A stretch of DNA of 64,000 nucleotides from JAKFEW01 sp036675505 (lineage in GTDB: Bacteria > Cyanobacteriota > Sericytochromatia > S15B-MN24 > JAQBPE01), in contig JAKFEW010000154.1 of assembly GCA_036675505.1 (NCBI GenBank), positions 30,614-94,613 of the forward strand. Direction: 5' to 3'. Position numbers and translations under genes: made by a program. Each line of letters starts with the position of its first letter. Position 1 is the first letter of the stretch. This document shows, in pieces, positions 50,009-59,286 of this stretch. Below the pieces are notes generated by a model. The model had not been told where the DNA came from. It saw nothing but the letters and a program-made list of their open reading frames with translations, and ran no database searches.

Positions 50009-50851
50009 TTACTTCGGCAGCGGGTACGGGTCGACCGGCGTCGGCGTCACGACCGGCGGCGGCGCGACGGGCGTGGCGTACAGCGCGTTGCGCACCATCT
50101 CGCCCCAACGCGGGCGGATGAACTTCTCGTAGACCCAGCCGAGGCCGAAGCCGGCGGCCACGCCGACGACGGTGCCCACCATCGGGCCGAGGAAGGTGGT
50201 GCCGACGAAGCCGCCGATCAGGCTCGCCGAGGCGCCGGTGACCGTGTAACCACCGATGTCGGCCACGATAAGGGCGTTACGCTGCTGCTCGTTGATCTTG
50301 CCGGCCTGGAAGTCGAGGAAGTTCGTGATGAGCGAGAGCGGGATCGCGATGATCGCCGCGCCGCCGATCGCCCGGGCGATGTTGCCGACCGAGAGGAACG
50401 TGTGGCGGAAAGCGCCCATGAGGCCGGGGCCCTTGACCGCGGTCTTCGCGCCGCCGATGGCCATCTTGCCCGACATGTAGGCTTGCTTCGAGGAGGCGTT
50501 GCGACCGGCCGCGAGGAGCGTCTTGCTCGTCTTGGCGAGGCCGGCCCCCTTGCGGGCGGCCAACATGGCGGCCCACTTGGCGTTGGTGGCGGCCTTGGCG
50601 GCGCCGGTCAGGGCGGCGAGGCCCGAGGCGCTGGTGCGCATGCCGGCGACGTAAGGATCGGCGTGCGAGGTGGGCACCCAGGTGTCCCAGGTCGCGACCG
50701 GCTGCTGGCCGGGGACGGTGGGCGCGGCGGTGTAGGCCCCGTAGGGGGCAGCGACGGGGCCCGCGCCGTAGGGCAGGGGCGGCGGCGGCGGGGCCAAGGG
50801 GGCGACCGGCGCCGGCGGGGGCGCGAAGTAACCCATCACGTTCTGGCTCAT
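50009..50851 (-). CDS. Proline-rich, glycine-zipper membrane protein
   Basis: 280 residues from the ATG at 50851. A Pro/Ala/Tyr/Gly-rich N-terminus contains PYGAG and PYGAY. It is followed by basic alanine-rich helices and a C-terminal half with hydrophobic, glycine-spaced segments (AIGGAAIIAIPLSLITNF; GGFVGTTFLGPMVGTVVG; VAAGFGLGWVYEKF). The C-terminus is again proline-rich. No family was recognised. The layout suggests insertion into a membrane as packed glycine-zipper helices. The upstream 160-base region holds several GTTAA elements and a promoter-like pair. Confidence 0.6.
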   Translation of the reverse strand: MSQNVMGYFAPPPAPVAPLAPPPPPLPYGAGPVAAPYGAYTAAPTVPGQQPVATWDTWVPTSHADPYVAGMRTSASGLAALTGAAKAATNAKWAAMLAARKGAGLAKTSKTLLAAGRNASSKQAYMSGKMAIGGAKTAVKGPGLMGAFRHTFLSVGNIARAIGGAAIIAIPLSLITNFLDFQAGKINEQQRNALIVADIGGYTVTGASASLIGGFVGTTFLGPMVGTVVGVAAGFGLGWVYEKFIRPRWGEMVRNALYATPVAPPPVVTPTPVDPYPLPK

Positions 50852-50946
50852 GTCGTCGGTGCCTCTCTCAGACGGGAATCCCATTCCCGCACACCGACCT
50901 TATCCGACTGAGACCCGCGCCGCTTGCGACTTCGGGGGTAAGGAAC

Positions 50947-51001
50947 GTTGAACTTTGCGTTAAACTTACCCGGGTCGTTAGTTAACTTCAACTAGTGTTA
51001 A
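50947..51001 (-). promoter_or_regulatory. Promoter region with GTTAA elements upstream of the glycine-zipper gene
   Basis: The minus strand has TTGAAG at 50991-50986, a 17-base spacer and TAAGTT at 50968-50963. GTTAA occurs at 50959, 50981 (22 bases apart) and 50997, and GTTGAA at 50947, resembling the TTAA boxes elsewhere in the window. Confidence 0.4.
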
Positions 51002-51013
51002 GTCAGGCCCCGC

Positions 51014-51835
51014 CTACTCGAACGGGTTGTTGAAGCCCTTCTTCGGCGGCTGCCCCGGCGGCGTCATCATCGGCATCGGCGCCGTCGACGGGGCGGTCAG
51101 CGGCAGCCCGGCACCGATCGGCGAGGACTCCTCCTGCTTGAGGATGATGATGTCCACGCGGCGATTGCGCTTGCGGCCTTCCGCTGTGCCGTTGCTCGCG
51201 ACCGGCTTGTTGTCGGCGAACGCGCCGACGGAGACGCGGTGGCCCGGCAGGCGCACGCGGTCGATCAAGAAGCGCGCCACCACCGTGGCGCGGGCGGACG
51301 ACAGCTCCCAGTTGCTCGGGAAGCGCGCGGTCTTGATCGGGATGCTGTCCGTGTGGCCCTCGACGCGGACGTCGTTGGGCAACCCCTTGAAGGTGGCTGC
51401 GACCTTGCGCAGCACGGCCTGGCCGCCGGGCTTGATCTGCGACCCGCCCGGATCGAAGAAGCTCGTGTCGATCAACGAAACGACCAGCCCACGCTGGTCG
51501 ATGTCGATCTTCACGTCACTTTTCGGGTCGGTCTTGATGATCGACTCGAGCACCGCGTCGGCCGTGGCCTTGAACTTGCGGGTCTGCTTCGAGTCGTCTT
51601 TCTGGAAGGCGTATTTGTCCGAGGGCTTGGGCGTGGCGGTCTTCTTGATCGACGTCGCGAGCGACGACGCCAGCGCGTCGAACTTCTCTCCGCTGATGCG
51701 GCTCGAGAGCGCGTACAGCACGATGAAGAAGACCAGCAGCAGCGTGATCATATCGGCGTAGGTGACGAGCCAGCGCTCGCGGCCGCCGCCGGCGGAATCA
51801 TCGTCGCGCCCGTCATGGAGCCATTCGCGCCCCAT
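51014..51835 (-). CDS. motB: Motor stator protein MotB
   Basis: 273 residues. One N-terminal membrane helix carries the ion-channel aspartate: WLVTYADMITLLLVFFIVLY. The OmpA-like peptidoglycan-binding domain follows (about 120-240), with VEGHTDSIPIKTARFPSNWE, LSSARATVVARFL and GRKRNRRVDIIIL. It anchors the stator to the wall. It lies three bases behind motA. The polar/acidic helix indicates a true MotB rather than ExbD. The C-terminal tail is proline-rich. Confidence 0.95.
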   Translation of the reverse strand: MGREWLHDGRDDDSAGGGRERWLVTYADMITLLLVFFIVLYALSSRISGEKFDALASSLATSIKKTATPKPSDKYAFQKDDSKQTRKFKATADAVLESIIKTDPKSDVKIDIDQRGLVVSLIDTSFFDPGGSQIKPGGQAVLRKVAATFKGLPNDVRVEGHTDSIPIKTARFPSNWELSSARATVVARFLIDRVRLPGHRVSVGAFADNKPVASNGTAEGRKRNRRVDIIILKQEESSPIGAGLPLTAPSTAPMPMMTPPGQPPKKGFNNPFE

Positions 51836-51838
51836 GGC

Positions 51839-52714
51839 CTAGTACATCTCCTGATCCTGCGGCACCGTGCCGTAGACCTCGTCGCCAAATTCGTCGTAGC
51901 CAGCCGGGGCCTGCATCACGGGCTGGGTTTGGGCCTTCGTCCGGCGGGTGCGGCGCTCGCTGAGCGCGGCGATCGTGCGGCGCGTCTCGGGCGGCAGGGC
52001 GACGCGCAGGCGCTCGCGGATGTACTCGGGCTTCGAGCCCTCCTGGATGTTCACGAGCACGTCGATCATCACCTGGCGCACGCGCAGCTCTTCTTCCGAC
52101 AGCTTTTTCAGGCGGGTCGCCACCGGCAGGAAGATCAGGTTCGCCACGCCGACGCCGTAGAGCGTCGCGACCATCGCCACGGCGATGTCGAGACCGATTT
52201 TGTCGGGGTTGGTCAGGTTTCCGAGGATGGCCACCATCGCCTCGACGGTGCCGAGGATTCCAAACGTGGGCGCGAAGCCGCCGAGCCCTTCCCACATGCC
52301 GATGCCCTGGCGGTGCCGGGCCCGGATCGACGACAGCTCGGCTTCCATGAGCTTCTGGATGTCGTTCGGCTCGAAGCCTTCGGCCACGAACAACAGGCCC
52401 TGCTTCAGGAACGGGTCTTCGACGTCGCGCGGTCCGCCGGGCGCGGCGGCGCGGCCTTGCTGGCGAACCCGATCCGACGCCTTCACGAGCTGCGCGACGA
52501 CGGTCGGCAGGTGCGGCCCCTCGGCCGCGACGGCCATGACGAAGTACTGCGGCATGCGCAGGAAAACGGCCATGGGGTAGGCGAAGGCGCCCGCCGCGAG
52601 CGTGCCGCCGACGACCATCACGAAAGCGTGGAGATCGAGGAGGCGCGCTGCCTCGCCACCGCGGAAGAACGCCGCGATGAGCACGAACAGGACGACCAGA
52701 GCGAGACCGAACAA
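51839..52714 (-). CDS. motA: Motor stator protein MotA
   Basis: 291 residues with four membrane helices. The first pair lies in LALVVLFVLIAAFFRG and DLHAFVMVVGGTLAAGAFA. The second pair is GGFAPTFGILGTVEAMVAIL and IAVAMVATLYGVGVANLIFL. The start appears to be TTG at 52714 with GGAGG nine bases upstream. It forms the ion-conducting stator with MotB. No other flagellar or gliding-motor genes are in the window. A -10-like TATGAT is at 52795-52800. Confidence 0.93.
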   Translation of the reverse strand: MFGLALVVLFVLIAAFFRGGEAARLLDLHAFVMVVGGTLAAGAFAYPMAVFLRMPQYFVMAVAAEGPHLPTVVAQLVKASDRVRQQGRAAAPGGPRDVEDPFLKQGLLFVAEGFEPNDIQKLMEAELSSIRARHRQGIGMWEGLGGFAPTFGILGTVEAMVAILGNLTNPDKIGLDIAVAMVATLYGVGVANLIFLPVATRLKKLSEEELRVRQVMIDVLVNIQEGSKPEYIRERLRVALPPETRRTIAALSERRTRRTKAQTQPVMQAPAGYDEFGDEVYGTVPQDQEMY

Positions 52715-52794
52715 AGAAGAGCGCCTCCGGACACAATCCCCACCGCGCGCGGCCGCAAAGCGAGCTGGCGTCGGCCATGGGGCGGATCGAGCCC

Positions 52795-52800
52795 ATCATA
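52795..52800 (-). promoter_or_regulatory. -10 element (TATGAT) of motAB
   Basis: GCGCGGGTATGATGGG on the minus strand, about 80 bases before the motA start; no -35 match. Confidence 0.4.
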
Positions 52801-52835
52801 CCCGCGCCCGCCTGGCCCCTATCGGTCCGGTCCGC

Positions 52836-54260
52836 TCAGATCGTGATGGGCGCGGGCGAAGCCGGTTGGCCCGTGCCCACCGCCTTGAGGATCGCGTCCA
52901 TCAAACGCGTCACGCCGATGACCTCGAGGCCTTTCGGCAGCGGGACGCTGCCGAGGTTGTGCTGCGGCACGATCGCGCGCTTGAAGCCCAGCTTGGCCGC
53001 CTCCTTGAGCCGGCTCTCGAGGCCCGAGACCGCGCGGATTTCCCCGTTCAGGCCGACCTCGCCGATGGCCACCAGGTCTGACGGCAGCGGCACGTCACGC
53101 AGGCTCGAGGCCACCGCGAGCGCCACGCCGAGATCGGCGGCCGGCTCGGCGATCTCGAGACCGCCCACGACGTTCAGGTAGGCGTCGGCCTTCGAGAGCA
53201 CGAGCCCGACGCGCTTCTCGAGCACGGCCAGGATCTGCACCAGCCGGTTGTATTCGAGCCCGGTCGCGCTGCGCCGCGGCTGGGCCAGCGCGCTCGGGCT
53301 GACCAGCGCCTGGATCTCGACCAGCAGCGGCCGCGTGCCTTCCATCGTGGCGACGATCGCCGAGCCGCTGGCGTCGGGCGCGCGCTCCGCGAGGAACAGC
53401 TCGGACGGGTTCGTGACTTCCCGCAGGCCGCTTTCCAGCATCTCGAACACGCCCACCTCGTTGGTGGCCCCGAAGCGATTCTTCACAGCCCGGATCAGCC
53501 GGTGGCTCTTGAAGCGATCGCCCTCGAAGTACAGCACCGTATCGACCATGTGCTCGAGCACGCGCGGGCCGGCCAGCGTCCCTTCCTTCGTGACGTGGCC
53601 GACCAGGCAGAGCGCCACGCCCTCTTCCTTGCCGAGCTTCATCAACGTGCCGGTGGCGGCGCGCACCTGGCTCACGGAGCCGGGCAGCGAGTTGCCGTCC
53701 GGATCGTAGACGGCCTGGATCGAGTCGATCACGGCCCAGTCCGGCTGCAACTCCAGCACCGCCGCCTGGATCGCCCGGATGTCCGTCTCGGCCAGCACAT
53801 GCAGGTTGGGGTGCTCCGCGCCGAGGCGCTTCGCGCGCATGCGGATCTGCCGCGCGCTCTCCTCGCCCGAGGCGTACAGCACGCGCAGGCCCGCGGCGGC
53901 GACGTGTTGCGCCACCTGGAGCAGTAGCGTCGATTTGCCGGCGCCGGGCTCGCCGCCCAACAGCACCAGCGAGCCGGGCACCACGCCACCGCCGAGCACG
54001 CGGTCGAGCTCCTCGACGCCGGTCGAGAAGCGCTCCTCCTCGCCCAGTTCGATCTGGGCGATCGGCATGGGCCGAGACTTGAAGGCCAGCGCGGGCGGCC
54101 GCGCGCCGCCGCCCAGCTTCGCGCCCACGCCGGTCGCCGACGCGGCCACGACCTCCTCGACGAGCGTGTTCCACGCGTCGCACTCGGGGCACTTGCCGAA
54201 CCAGCGGGCCTGATCGGCCCCGCAGGCCTGGCAGACGAACTTGGTCTTGATTTTGGCCAT
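52836..54260 (-). CDS. radA: DNA repair protein RadA (Sms)
   Basis: 474 residues. The N-terminal zinc finger CQACGADQARWFGKCPEC is followed by Walker A LLGGEPGAGKSTLLLQVAQH. The RadA-specific KNRFGATNEVGVFEM comes next, and then the Lon-like C-terminal domain (LSKADAYLNVVGGLEIAEPA). It is a DnaB-like helicase that processes recombination intermediates. It has its own TATAAT promoter box and is in line behind lepB. Confidence 0.96.
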   Translation of the reverse strand: MAKIKTKFVCQACGADQARWFGKCPECDAWNTLVEEVVAASATGVGAKLGGGARPPALAFKSRPMPIAQIELGEEERFSTGVEELDRVLGGGVVPGSLVLLGGEPGAGKSTLLLQVAQHVAAAGLRVLYASGEESARQIRMRAKRLGAEHPNLHVLAETDIRAIQAAVLELQPDWAVIDSIQAVYDPDGNSLPGSVSQVRAATGTLMKLGKEEGVALCLVGHVTKEGTLAGPRVLEHMVDTVLYFEGDRFKSHRLIRAVKNRFGATNEVGVFEMLESGLREVTNPSELFLAERAPDASGSAIVATMEGTRPLLVEIQALVSPSALAQPRRSATGLEYNRLVQILAVLEKRVGLVLSKADAYLNVVGGLEIAEPAADLGVALAVASSLRDVPLPSDLVAIGEVGLNGEIRAVSGLESRLKEAAKLGFKRAIVPQHNLGSVPLPKGLEVIGVTRLMDAILKAVGTGQPASPAPITI

Positions 54261-54284
54261 CGGATCCTCCGCGGTGGGAGATCC

Positions 54285-54290
54285 ATTATA
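54285..54290 (-). promoter_or_regulatory. -10 element (TATAAT) of radA
   Basis: TTCGAGGTATAATGGATCTCC on the minus strand, 25 bases before the radA ATG. Confidence 0.55.
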
Positions 54291-54324
54291 CCTCGAACAG
54301 ACGTTCCATTTCGAGGGCCGGGGC

Positions 54325-54885
54325 TCAGAACCTGCGCCAGCGCGACGGCGGCCAGATCACGGCGCCCGGCCGGCCCACCACGTGGCCTTGCGGCAAGAAG
54401 CCCCAGTAGTGGCTGTCGAAGGAGTCGTTGCGGTTGTCTCCGAGCATGAAGAGCGTGCCGGGCGGCACGACCTGTGGGCCCCAATCGTAGGCGGGCGCCT
54501 TCAGGGCGTACGGCTCGTGCAGCGGCGAGCCGTTCACGAAGACGCCCTGGCCCTTGCGGACCTCGACGCGCTCGCCGGGCAGGCCCACGACGCGCTTCAC
54601 GTAGGTCGTCTTGCCGGCGGGGCCGAGCCAGGTGAAGGGGGGCGCCTCGCCGGGGAAGGCGTTGAAGGGCGGCTCGAACACGAGGATCTCGCCACGGCTC
54701 ATCGGCCGATCGGGCGCACGGCCGATCACGAGCATGCGATCGCCCGGCAAGAAGGTCGGTGCCATCGAGCCCGACGGCACCATCCGCGCGTGGACGTTCC
54801 CCGAGTTGATGAGCGCCAGCGTGAGGAGGCCGCCCAGCCCGAAGGCCGCCAGCTCCCTGGTAGTCAGCTCGCTCGATACGCCCAT
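54325..54885 (-). CDS. lepB: Signal peptidase I
   Basis: 186 residues. One N-terminal membrane helix (AFGLGGLLTLALINSG) is followed by the catalytic serine in PSGSMAPTFLPGDRML, the catalytic lysine in TYVKRVVGLPGERVEV and the box GDNRNDSFDSHYWG. It removes signal peptides from exported proteins. It starts 10 bases after the importer permease gene, so it is probably the last gene of the sugar-importer operon, an unusual context for this housekeeping enzyme. Confidence 0.95.
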   Translation of the reverse strand: MGVSSELTTRELAAFGLGGLLTLALINSGNVHARMVPSGSMAPTFLPGDRMLVIGRAPDRPMSRGEILVFEPPFNAFPGEAPPFTWLGPAGKTTYVKRVVGLPGERVEVRKGQGVFVNGSPLHEPYALKAPAYDWGPQVVPPGTLFMLGDNRNDSFDSHYWGFLPQGHVVGRPGAVIWPPSRWRRF

Positions 54886-54894
54886 GATCTGATT

Positions 54895-55854
54895 CTAGCC
54901 CTTCACGGCCCCGTTCGTCAGCCCTGATACGATGAAGCGCTGAAGCAGGAGCATCACCACCACGACCGGCATCGAGATGATGATCGACATCGCCGCGAAC
55001 TCGCTCCAGGGCTTGGTGGTCGAGTACTGACCGACCATGCCGTAGAGCGCCATCGCGAGCGTGAACGTCTTGGGGTTCTCGAGCATCGTCCAGGCCAGCA
55101 CGATCTCCGTCCAGCCGGTCATGAAGCCGAACAGGGCGGTCACGGCGAGTGCCGGGGCCGCGAGCGGCAAGATGATCTGGATGAAGGCCTGGCTCTGGCT
55201 GCAGCCGTCGATCAGGGCGGCCTCTTCGAGGTCCTTCGGCACCGTGTCGAAGTAGCCCTTGAGGTTCCAGATCGCGAAGGGCAAGGTGCCTGCGGCATAG
55301 GCGATCGCCAGGCCGATCAGGCTGGTGCGCACATGGAGCGCCGAGAGCAGGACGTAGAGCGGCGCGATCGTCGCCACCGCCGGGAACATCTGCAGCACCA
55401 GGAAGCTCATGAGGCCGGCCTTGCGGCCCGGGAAGTTGAACCGGCTGAACGCGTACGCGGCCGTCGCGCCGAGCGCGATGCCAATCGCCGTCGTGCCGGC
55501 CGAGAGCAACACGCTGTTCCAGAGCAGCGTCCAGAACGAGAGGCCCTCGATCTCGGTCGGGTTCGCGATCACCCGCGCGAACGACTCGAACGAGACGCCC
55601 TTCGGGATCAGCACGAGCTCCGACGGCGCAGAAACGCTGTTCGGGTCGAGCGCCATCGCGATCACCCACCAGACCGGGAAGATGCTGAACAGCGACATCG
55701 CGATCAGGATCACGTGGGCGGCGGCGATCGGCACGAGCTTGCGCAGCTTCGCAGAGCCGGCCGAAGGCTCGCTCCCGCCGGCCCGCGGGATCCGCTTGGT
55801 GAGCTCCATCTGGCTGACGGCGGTCTGGGCGACCTGGACTTCGGTGTCCGACAT
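54895..55854 (-). CDS. Sugar ABC transporter permease (MalG type)
   Basis: 319 residues with six membrane helices. The EAA loop that contacts the ATPase is LEEAALIDGCSQSQAFIQII. The family's conserved N-terminal part (SIFPVWWVIAMALDPNSVSA) and C-terminal (RFIVSGLTNGAVKG) are typical of MalG-type subunits. It forms the inner-membrane channel with the MalF-type partner. The gene starts one base after the stop of the preceding permease gene. Confidence 0.93.
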   Translation of the reverse strand: MSDTEVQVAQTAVSQMELTKRIPRAGGSEPSAGSAKLRKLVPIAAAHVILIAMSLFSIFPVWWVIAMALDPNSVSAPSELVLIPKGVSFESFARVIANPTEIEGLSFWTLLWNSVLLSAGTTAIGIALGATAAYAFSRFNFPGRKAGLMSFLVLQMFPAVATIAPLYVLLSALHVRTSLIGLAIAYAAGTLPFAIWNLKGYFDTVPKDLEEAALIDGCSQSQAFIQIILPLAAPALAVTALFGFMTGWTEIVLAWTMLENPKTFTLAMALYGMVGQYSTTKPWSEFAAMSIIISMPVVVVMLLLQRFIVSGLTNGAVKG

Positions 55855-55855
55855 G

Positions 55856-56776
55856 CTAGGCCTCCTCGAGGGTCCTGGTCAGCCGCATGTTGAGTTGCGT
55901 CAGGCCGAGCAGGATGAAGAAAATCAGGATCGAAAAGGCCGACGCGACGCCGTACATCCCGAGCGGATCGACCAGCTTGTAGGCCTGGGTCACCAGGATC
56001 TCGGTCTGGCCGAAAGGATCGCCCTTGCTGACGAAGTAAATCACGTTGAAGTTGTTGAAGGTCCAGATGGCGCCAAGCGTGATGGCCGGGACCATGGTCG
56101 GCTTGAGCATCGGCACGGTGATGTTCCAGAACTGGGTCAAAGGCGAGGCGCCGTCGAGGCTGGCCGCCTCGTAGTAGTCCTTGGGGATGGCCTGCAGGCC
56201 GCCTGAAGCCACCATCATCATGAAGGGGAAGCCGAGCCAGATGTTGGTCATCAGGACCGCGAAGAAGGCCGTGCCGAAGTGGCTCATCCACTCGACGCCG
56301 GGGATGCCGAGGCTCTTGAGCGCGAGGTTCAGCGCGCCCGACTGGGCGTCGAACATGTTGCGCCACACCAGGGCCGTCACGTAGACGGGCACGGCCCAGG
56401 GCAGGATCAGCATCGCGCGGTAAAGACGCTTGCCCCGGAGCCCCTCCATGTTCAACAGCAACGCCAGGCCGACGCCGAGGGAGACGTGGAACACCAGGTT
56501 GGCGAGCGTCCAGAGCAAGTTGAAGCCCATCACCTGGAAGAAGTTGAAGTCGAGGTACTTGGCCTGCGAAAAGATCGCCACGAAGTTCGCCAGGCCCACG
56601 AAGTGCGGGTTCTGGTGCCGGATGTGCTGCGGACCGAAGTCCGTGAAGGCCATCCACACGCCGTAGAGCATGGGATAGAAGGTGATGAACGCCATCACCA
56701 CCGCCGCGGGGGCGATGTAGAGGTAAGCGAGGCGCGTCATATCGGCCTGCGCGCCCTTGCCGAACAGGAACTTCAT
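55856..56776 (-). CDS. Sugar ABC transporter permease (MalF/UgpA type)
   Basis: 306 residues with six membrane helices and no long periplasmic loop of the enterobacterial MalF kind. The EAA loop reads YYEAASLDGASPLTQFWNIT. It overlaps the binding-protein gene by four bases (ATGA) and is followed directly by the MalG-type gene. The substrate is probably an oligosaccharide or disaccharide. Confidence 0.93.
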   Translation of the reverse strand: MKFLFGKGAQADMTRLAYLYIAPAAVVMAFITFYPMLYGVWMAFTDFGPQHIRHQNPHFVGLANFVAIFSQAKYLDFNFFQVMGFNLLWTLANLVFHVSLGVGLALLLNMEGLRGKRLYRAMLILPWAVPVYVTALVWRNMFDAQSGALNLALKSLGIPGVEWMSHFGTAFFAVLMTNIWLGFPFMMMVASGGLQAIPKDYYEAASLDGASPLTQFWNITVPMLKPTMVPAITLGAIWTFNNFNVIYFVSKGDPFGQTEILVTQAYKLVDPLGMYGVASAFSILIFFILLGLTQLNMRLTRTLEEA

Positions 56777-57999
56777 TTCGCCTGGGCCCTCAGCGCGTCG
56801 ATTTTCGACTCGATCACGGCCTGGGCGTCCGCCAAGGCCTTCTCCGGGGGGGACTCATGCTGGATCACGCGCCGGAGCGCCTTGTCCATCGGCTCCCAGA
56901 CCAGGGAGACCTCGGGGGCGATCGAGACGGGCGTCCCGACGTCCGCCTGCGCCTTGAAGATCGCGAGCGGGCTGCCGTCGGGCAACCTCACGTTCGCCAC
57001 GGCGGGCACGTGGCCGGCCTCCTGCGAGAGCTGCAGCTGGCTTTCCGGCGTGGTCAGGTACAGCGCGAAGTCCTTCGCCATCTTCCGGTGCGGCGTGTCC
57101 GAGTTCTGGTTGAACATGAGGCACTTCACGCCGACCCAGCTCGCGGCGGGCGTGCCGTCGTCGCGCGTGGGCAGCGTGGCGACCGCGAGATCGTCGCCCA
57201 GGGCCTTCTGGTAATCCACCAGCGCCCACGGGCCGTTCACGATCATGGCCGCCTTGCCCTCCTTGTAGAGCGAGTCGGGCTTCGAGTACTCGGGGCTCGT
57301 CATCATGCCTGGCGCGCTGCTCATTTTCTCGAGCATGGCGAGCGCGCGTTGGCCGGCCGCGGAGTTCACGGACGGCTTGCCCGCCGGGTCGAAGAGCTTG
57401 CCGCCCTCGGCGAAGTAGTAACCCATCAGGTAGTAGAAGGTTGCGTTGAAGACCGTCCCCTTGATTGCGCCGTTCGAGGCGTGGTCGAGCTCCGCGGAGC
57501 GCGCGAACCAGTCCGAGACCGTCTTGGGCGGCGTCGGCATCAGCCGTTTGTTGTAATAGAGCACGATCGTCTCGCGCGACTCGGGGATGGCGTAAAGCTT
57601 GCCGTTCAGCCGCAGCGAGGTGAGCGCCTTGGGGTGGAAGCGCGCCAGCTCTCCGGCGCTGAAGAGCTCATCGGCGGCGAGGACCAGGTCGCTGGTCTGG
57701 AACTTGCCGGACCAATCGGCGTCGCCGATCAGCATGTCGGGGCCGCCGTTCGCCGCCGCGGAGCGCAGGTACTTGTCCTTGAGCTTGTCGTACGGCACCT
57801 GCAAGGCCATGACCTCGACGTCGGGCTGGACCTTCTTGTAGCTCGCGATCAAGCTCTTGAGCGCCTTGAGCTCGGCGCCACCCCAGGCGTGCCAGAGCAC
57901 GAGCGTGCGTTCCTGGCCGGCCTGTGGACACCCCATCAGGGCGGCCAGGAGCGGAAGGCCCAGGAGCGCGGTGGACATCCGACGGGGGGAAAACACCAT
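56773..57999 (-). CDS. Sugar ABC transporter substrate-binding lipoprotein (MalE type)
   Basis: 408 residues. The signal peptide ends in lipobox LMGC (MSTALLGLPLLAALMGCPQ). The mature protein begins TLVLWHAWGGAELKAL, typical of family 1 solute-binding proteins, with DMLIGDADW and GKAAMIVNGPWALVDYQKAL as standard elements. It captures the sugar outside the membrane and delivers it to the permeases. Its ATG directly follows the ATPase stop. Confidence 0.93.
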   Translation of the reverse strand: MVFSPRRMSTALLGLPLLAALMGCPQAGQERTLVLWHAWGGAELKALKSLIASYKKVQPDVEVMALQVPYDKLKDKYLRSAAANGGPDMLIGDADWSGKFQTSDLVLAADELFSAGELARFHPKALTSLRLNGKLYAIPESRETIVLYYNKRLMPTPPKTVSDWFARSAELDHASNGAIKGTVFNATFYYLMGYYFAEGGKLFDPAGKPSVNSAAGQRALAMLEKMSSAPGMMTSPEYSKPDSLYKEGKAAMIVNGPWALVDYQKALGDDLAVATLPTRDDGTPAASWVGVKCLMFNQNSDTPHRKMAKDFALYLTTPESQLQLSQEAGHVPAVANVRLPDGSPLAIFKAQADVGTPVSIAPEVSLVWEPMDKALRRVIQHESPPEKALADAQAVIESKIDALRAQAK

Positions 58000-59139
58000 T
58001 CAGGTCCTCGGGATCAGGGGGGAACGGGCCGTGTGGAGCGCCGTGCGCTCCGTCGCCGCGTCGAACACGTGGACCTGGGCCAGGTTCACGAAGACCGGCA
58101 AGGCATCACCCGGAGCAAGCTCGGGGGCCGACAGCGTGTCGACGTCCGCCACCAGCGGCATACCCTCGCAACGCAGGTGCAAATACGTGCGAGCGCCGGA
58201 GGGCTCGACGACCTCGACCTCGGCGCGCAGCTCGCCCACGCGCTCGCCGCGCAGCTGGGCACCGAGCAGCACGGCTTCGGGTCGCACGCCGAGAATGACG
58301 GGCTGGCCGACCAGGCCCGCGATCGGCGCGGGGTCGGCCAGCGGCAGCACCAGGCGCTGATCGCCCAGCACGACGGTCGCCCCGTCGGTCCCCAGGCCGG
58401 CCAGCGTGCCGCGCAAGAAGTTCATGCCGGGGCTGCCGATGAAGCCCGCGACGAACATATTCACGGGGGCCTCGTAGACCTCGCGCGGCGTGGCCAGCTG
58501 GGCGATCTCGCCCTTGCTCATCACGGCGATGCGATCGCCCATCGTCATCGCCTCGGTCTGGTCATGCGTGACGTAGATGACCGTGGCGTCGAGCCGCTGG
58601 TGCAGCTTCTTGATTTCGACGCGCGTCTGGGCGCGCAGCTGGGCATCGAGGTTGGACAAGGGCTCGTCCATCAGGAAGACGGCCGGTTCTCGCACGAGCG
58701 CCCGAGCAAGCGCGACGCGCTGGCGCTGGCCCCCCGAGAGCTCCTTCGGCTTACGGGCGAGCAGCGCCCCCAACCCTAGCGTATCCGCGGCCTTCCGCAC
58801 CTTGGCCTCGATTTCCGCGCGTGGAGCGCGGCGCAACTGCATACTGAACGCGATGTTGTCCTGGACCGATAGATGCGGATAGAGGGCGTAATTCTGGAAC
58901 ACCATCGCCACGTCGCGATCCTTGGGCGGCACGCTGTTCACCCGGCGCGCGCCGATCAGAATATCCCCCGAATCCGCACCCTCCAAACCCGCAACCAGGC
59001 GTAGCGTCGTGGATTTGCCGCAGCCGCTGGCGCCCACCAACACGAGAAACTCGTGGTGGGCAATCTGCAGCGAAAGGTCCTTCACGACCTCGACAGCGCC
59101 GTAGCGCTTCACGACATGACGGAGCTCGACTTCGGCCAT
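58000..59139 (-). CDS. Sugar ABC transporter ATPase (MalK/UgpC type)
   Basis: 379 residues. Walker A is VGASGCGKSTTLRLVAG, the signature is ELSGGQRQRVALARALVREP, Walker B is FLMDEPLSNLD, and the switch histidine lies in IYVTHDQTEAM. The C-terminal TOBE-type domain (about 235-379) includes ILGVRPEAVLLG. MalK-type ATPases are often shared by several importers. It heads the leftward ATPase-binding protein-permease-permease-lepB cluster, which departs from the commoner order with the ATPase last. Confidence 0.95.
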   Translation of the reverse strand: MAEVELRHVVKRYGAVEVVKDLSLQIAHHEFLVLVGASGCGKSTTLRLVAGLEGADSGDILIGARRVNSVPPKDRDVAMVFQNYALYPHLSVQDNIAFSMQLRRAPRAEIEAKVRKAADTLGLGALLARKPKELSGGQRQRVALARALVREPAVFLMDEPLSNLDAQLRAQTRVEIKKLHQRLDATVIYVTHDQTEAMTMGDRIAVMSKGEIAQLATPREVYEAPVNMFVAGFIGSPGMNFLRGTLAGLGTDGATVVLGDQRLVLPLADPAPIAGLVGQPVILGVRPEAVLLGAQLRGERVGELRAEVEVVEPSGARTYLHLRCEGMPLVADVDTLSAPELAPGDALPVFVNLAQVHVFDAATERTALHTARSPLIPRT

Positions 59140-59199
59140 TGGCCCCCCGGAGCGGCGTGCCGTCGAAGCCGAACGGACGGCCTGGGCAACGCCGGCCGG

Positions 59200-59205
59200 A
59201 TTATA
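59200..59205 (-). promoter_or_regulatory. -10 element (TATAAT) of the importer operon
   Basis: GGTCGGGTATAATCCGG on the minus strand, 61 bases before the ATPase ATG. Confidence 0.5.
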
Positions 59206-59286
59206 CCCGACCTCCGCGTGAGCGAGGCCGGACCCGACGGACGATCACCTGCTCTCGTCGGGGACGCCTACGCTCGCGGTGGACGC

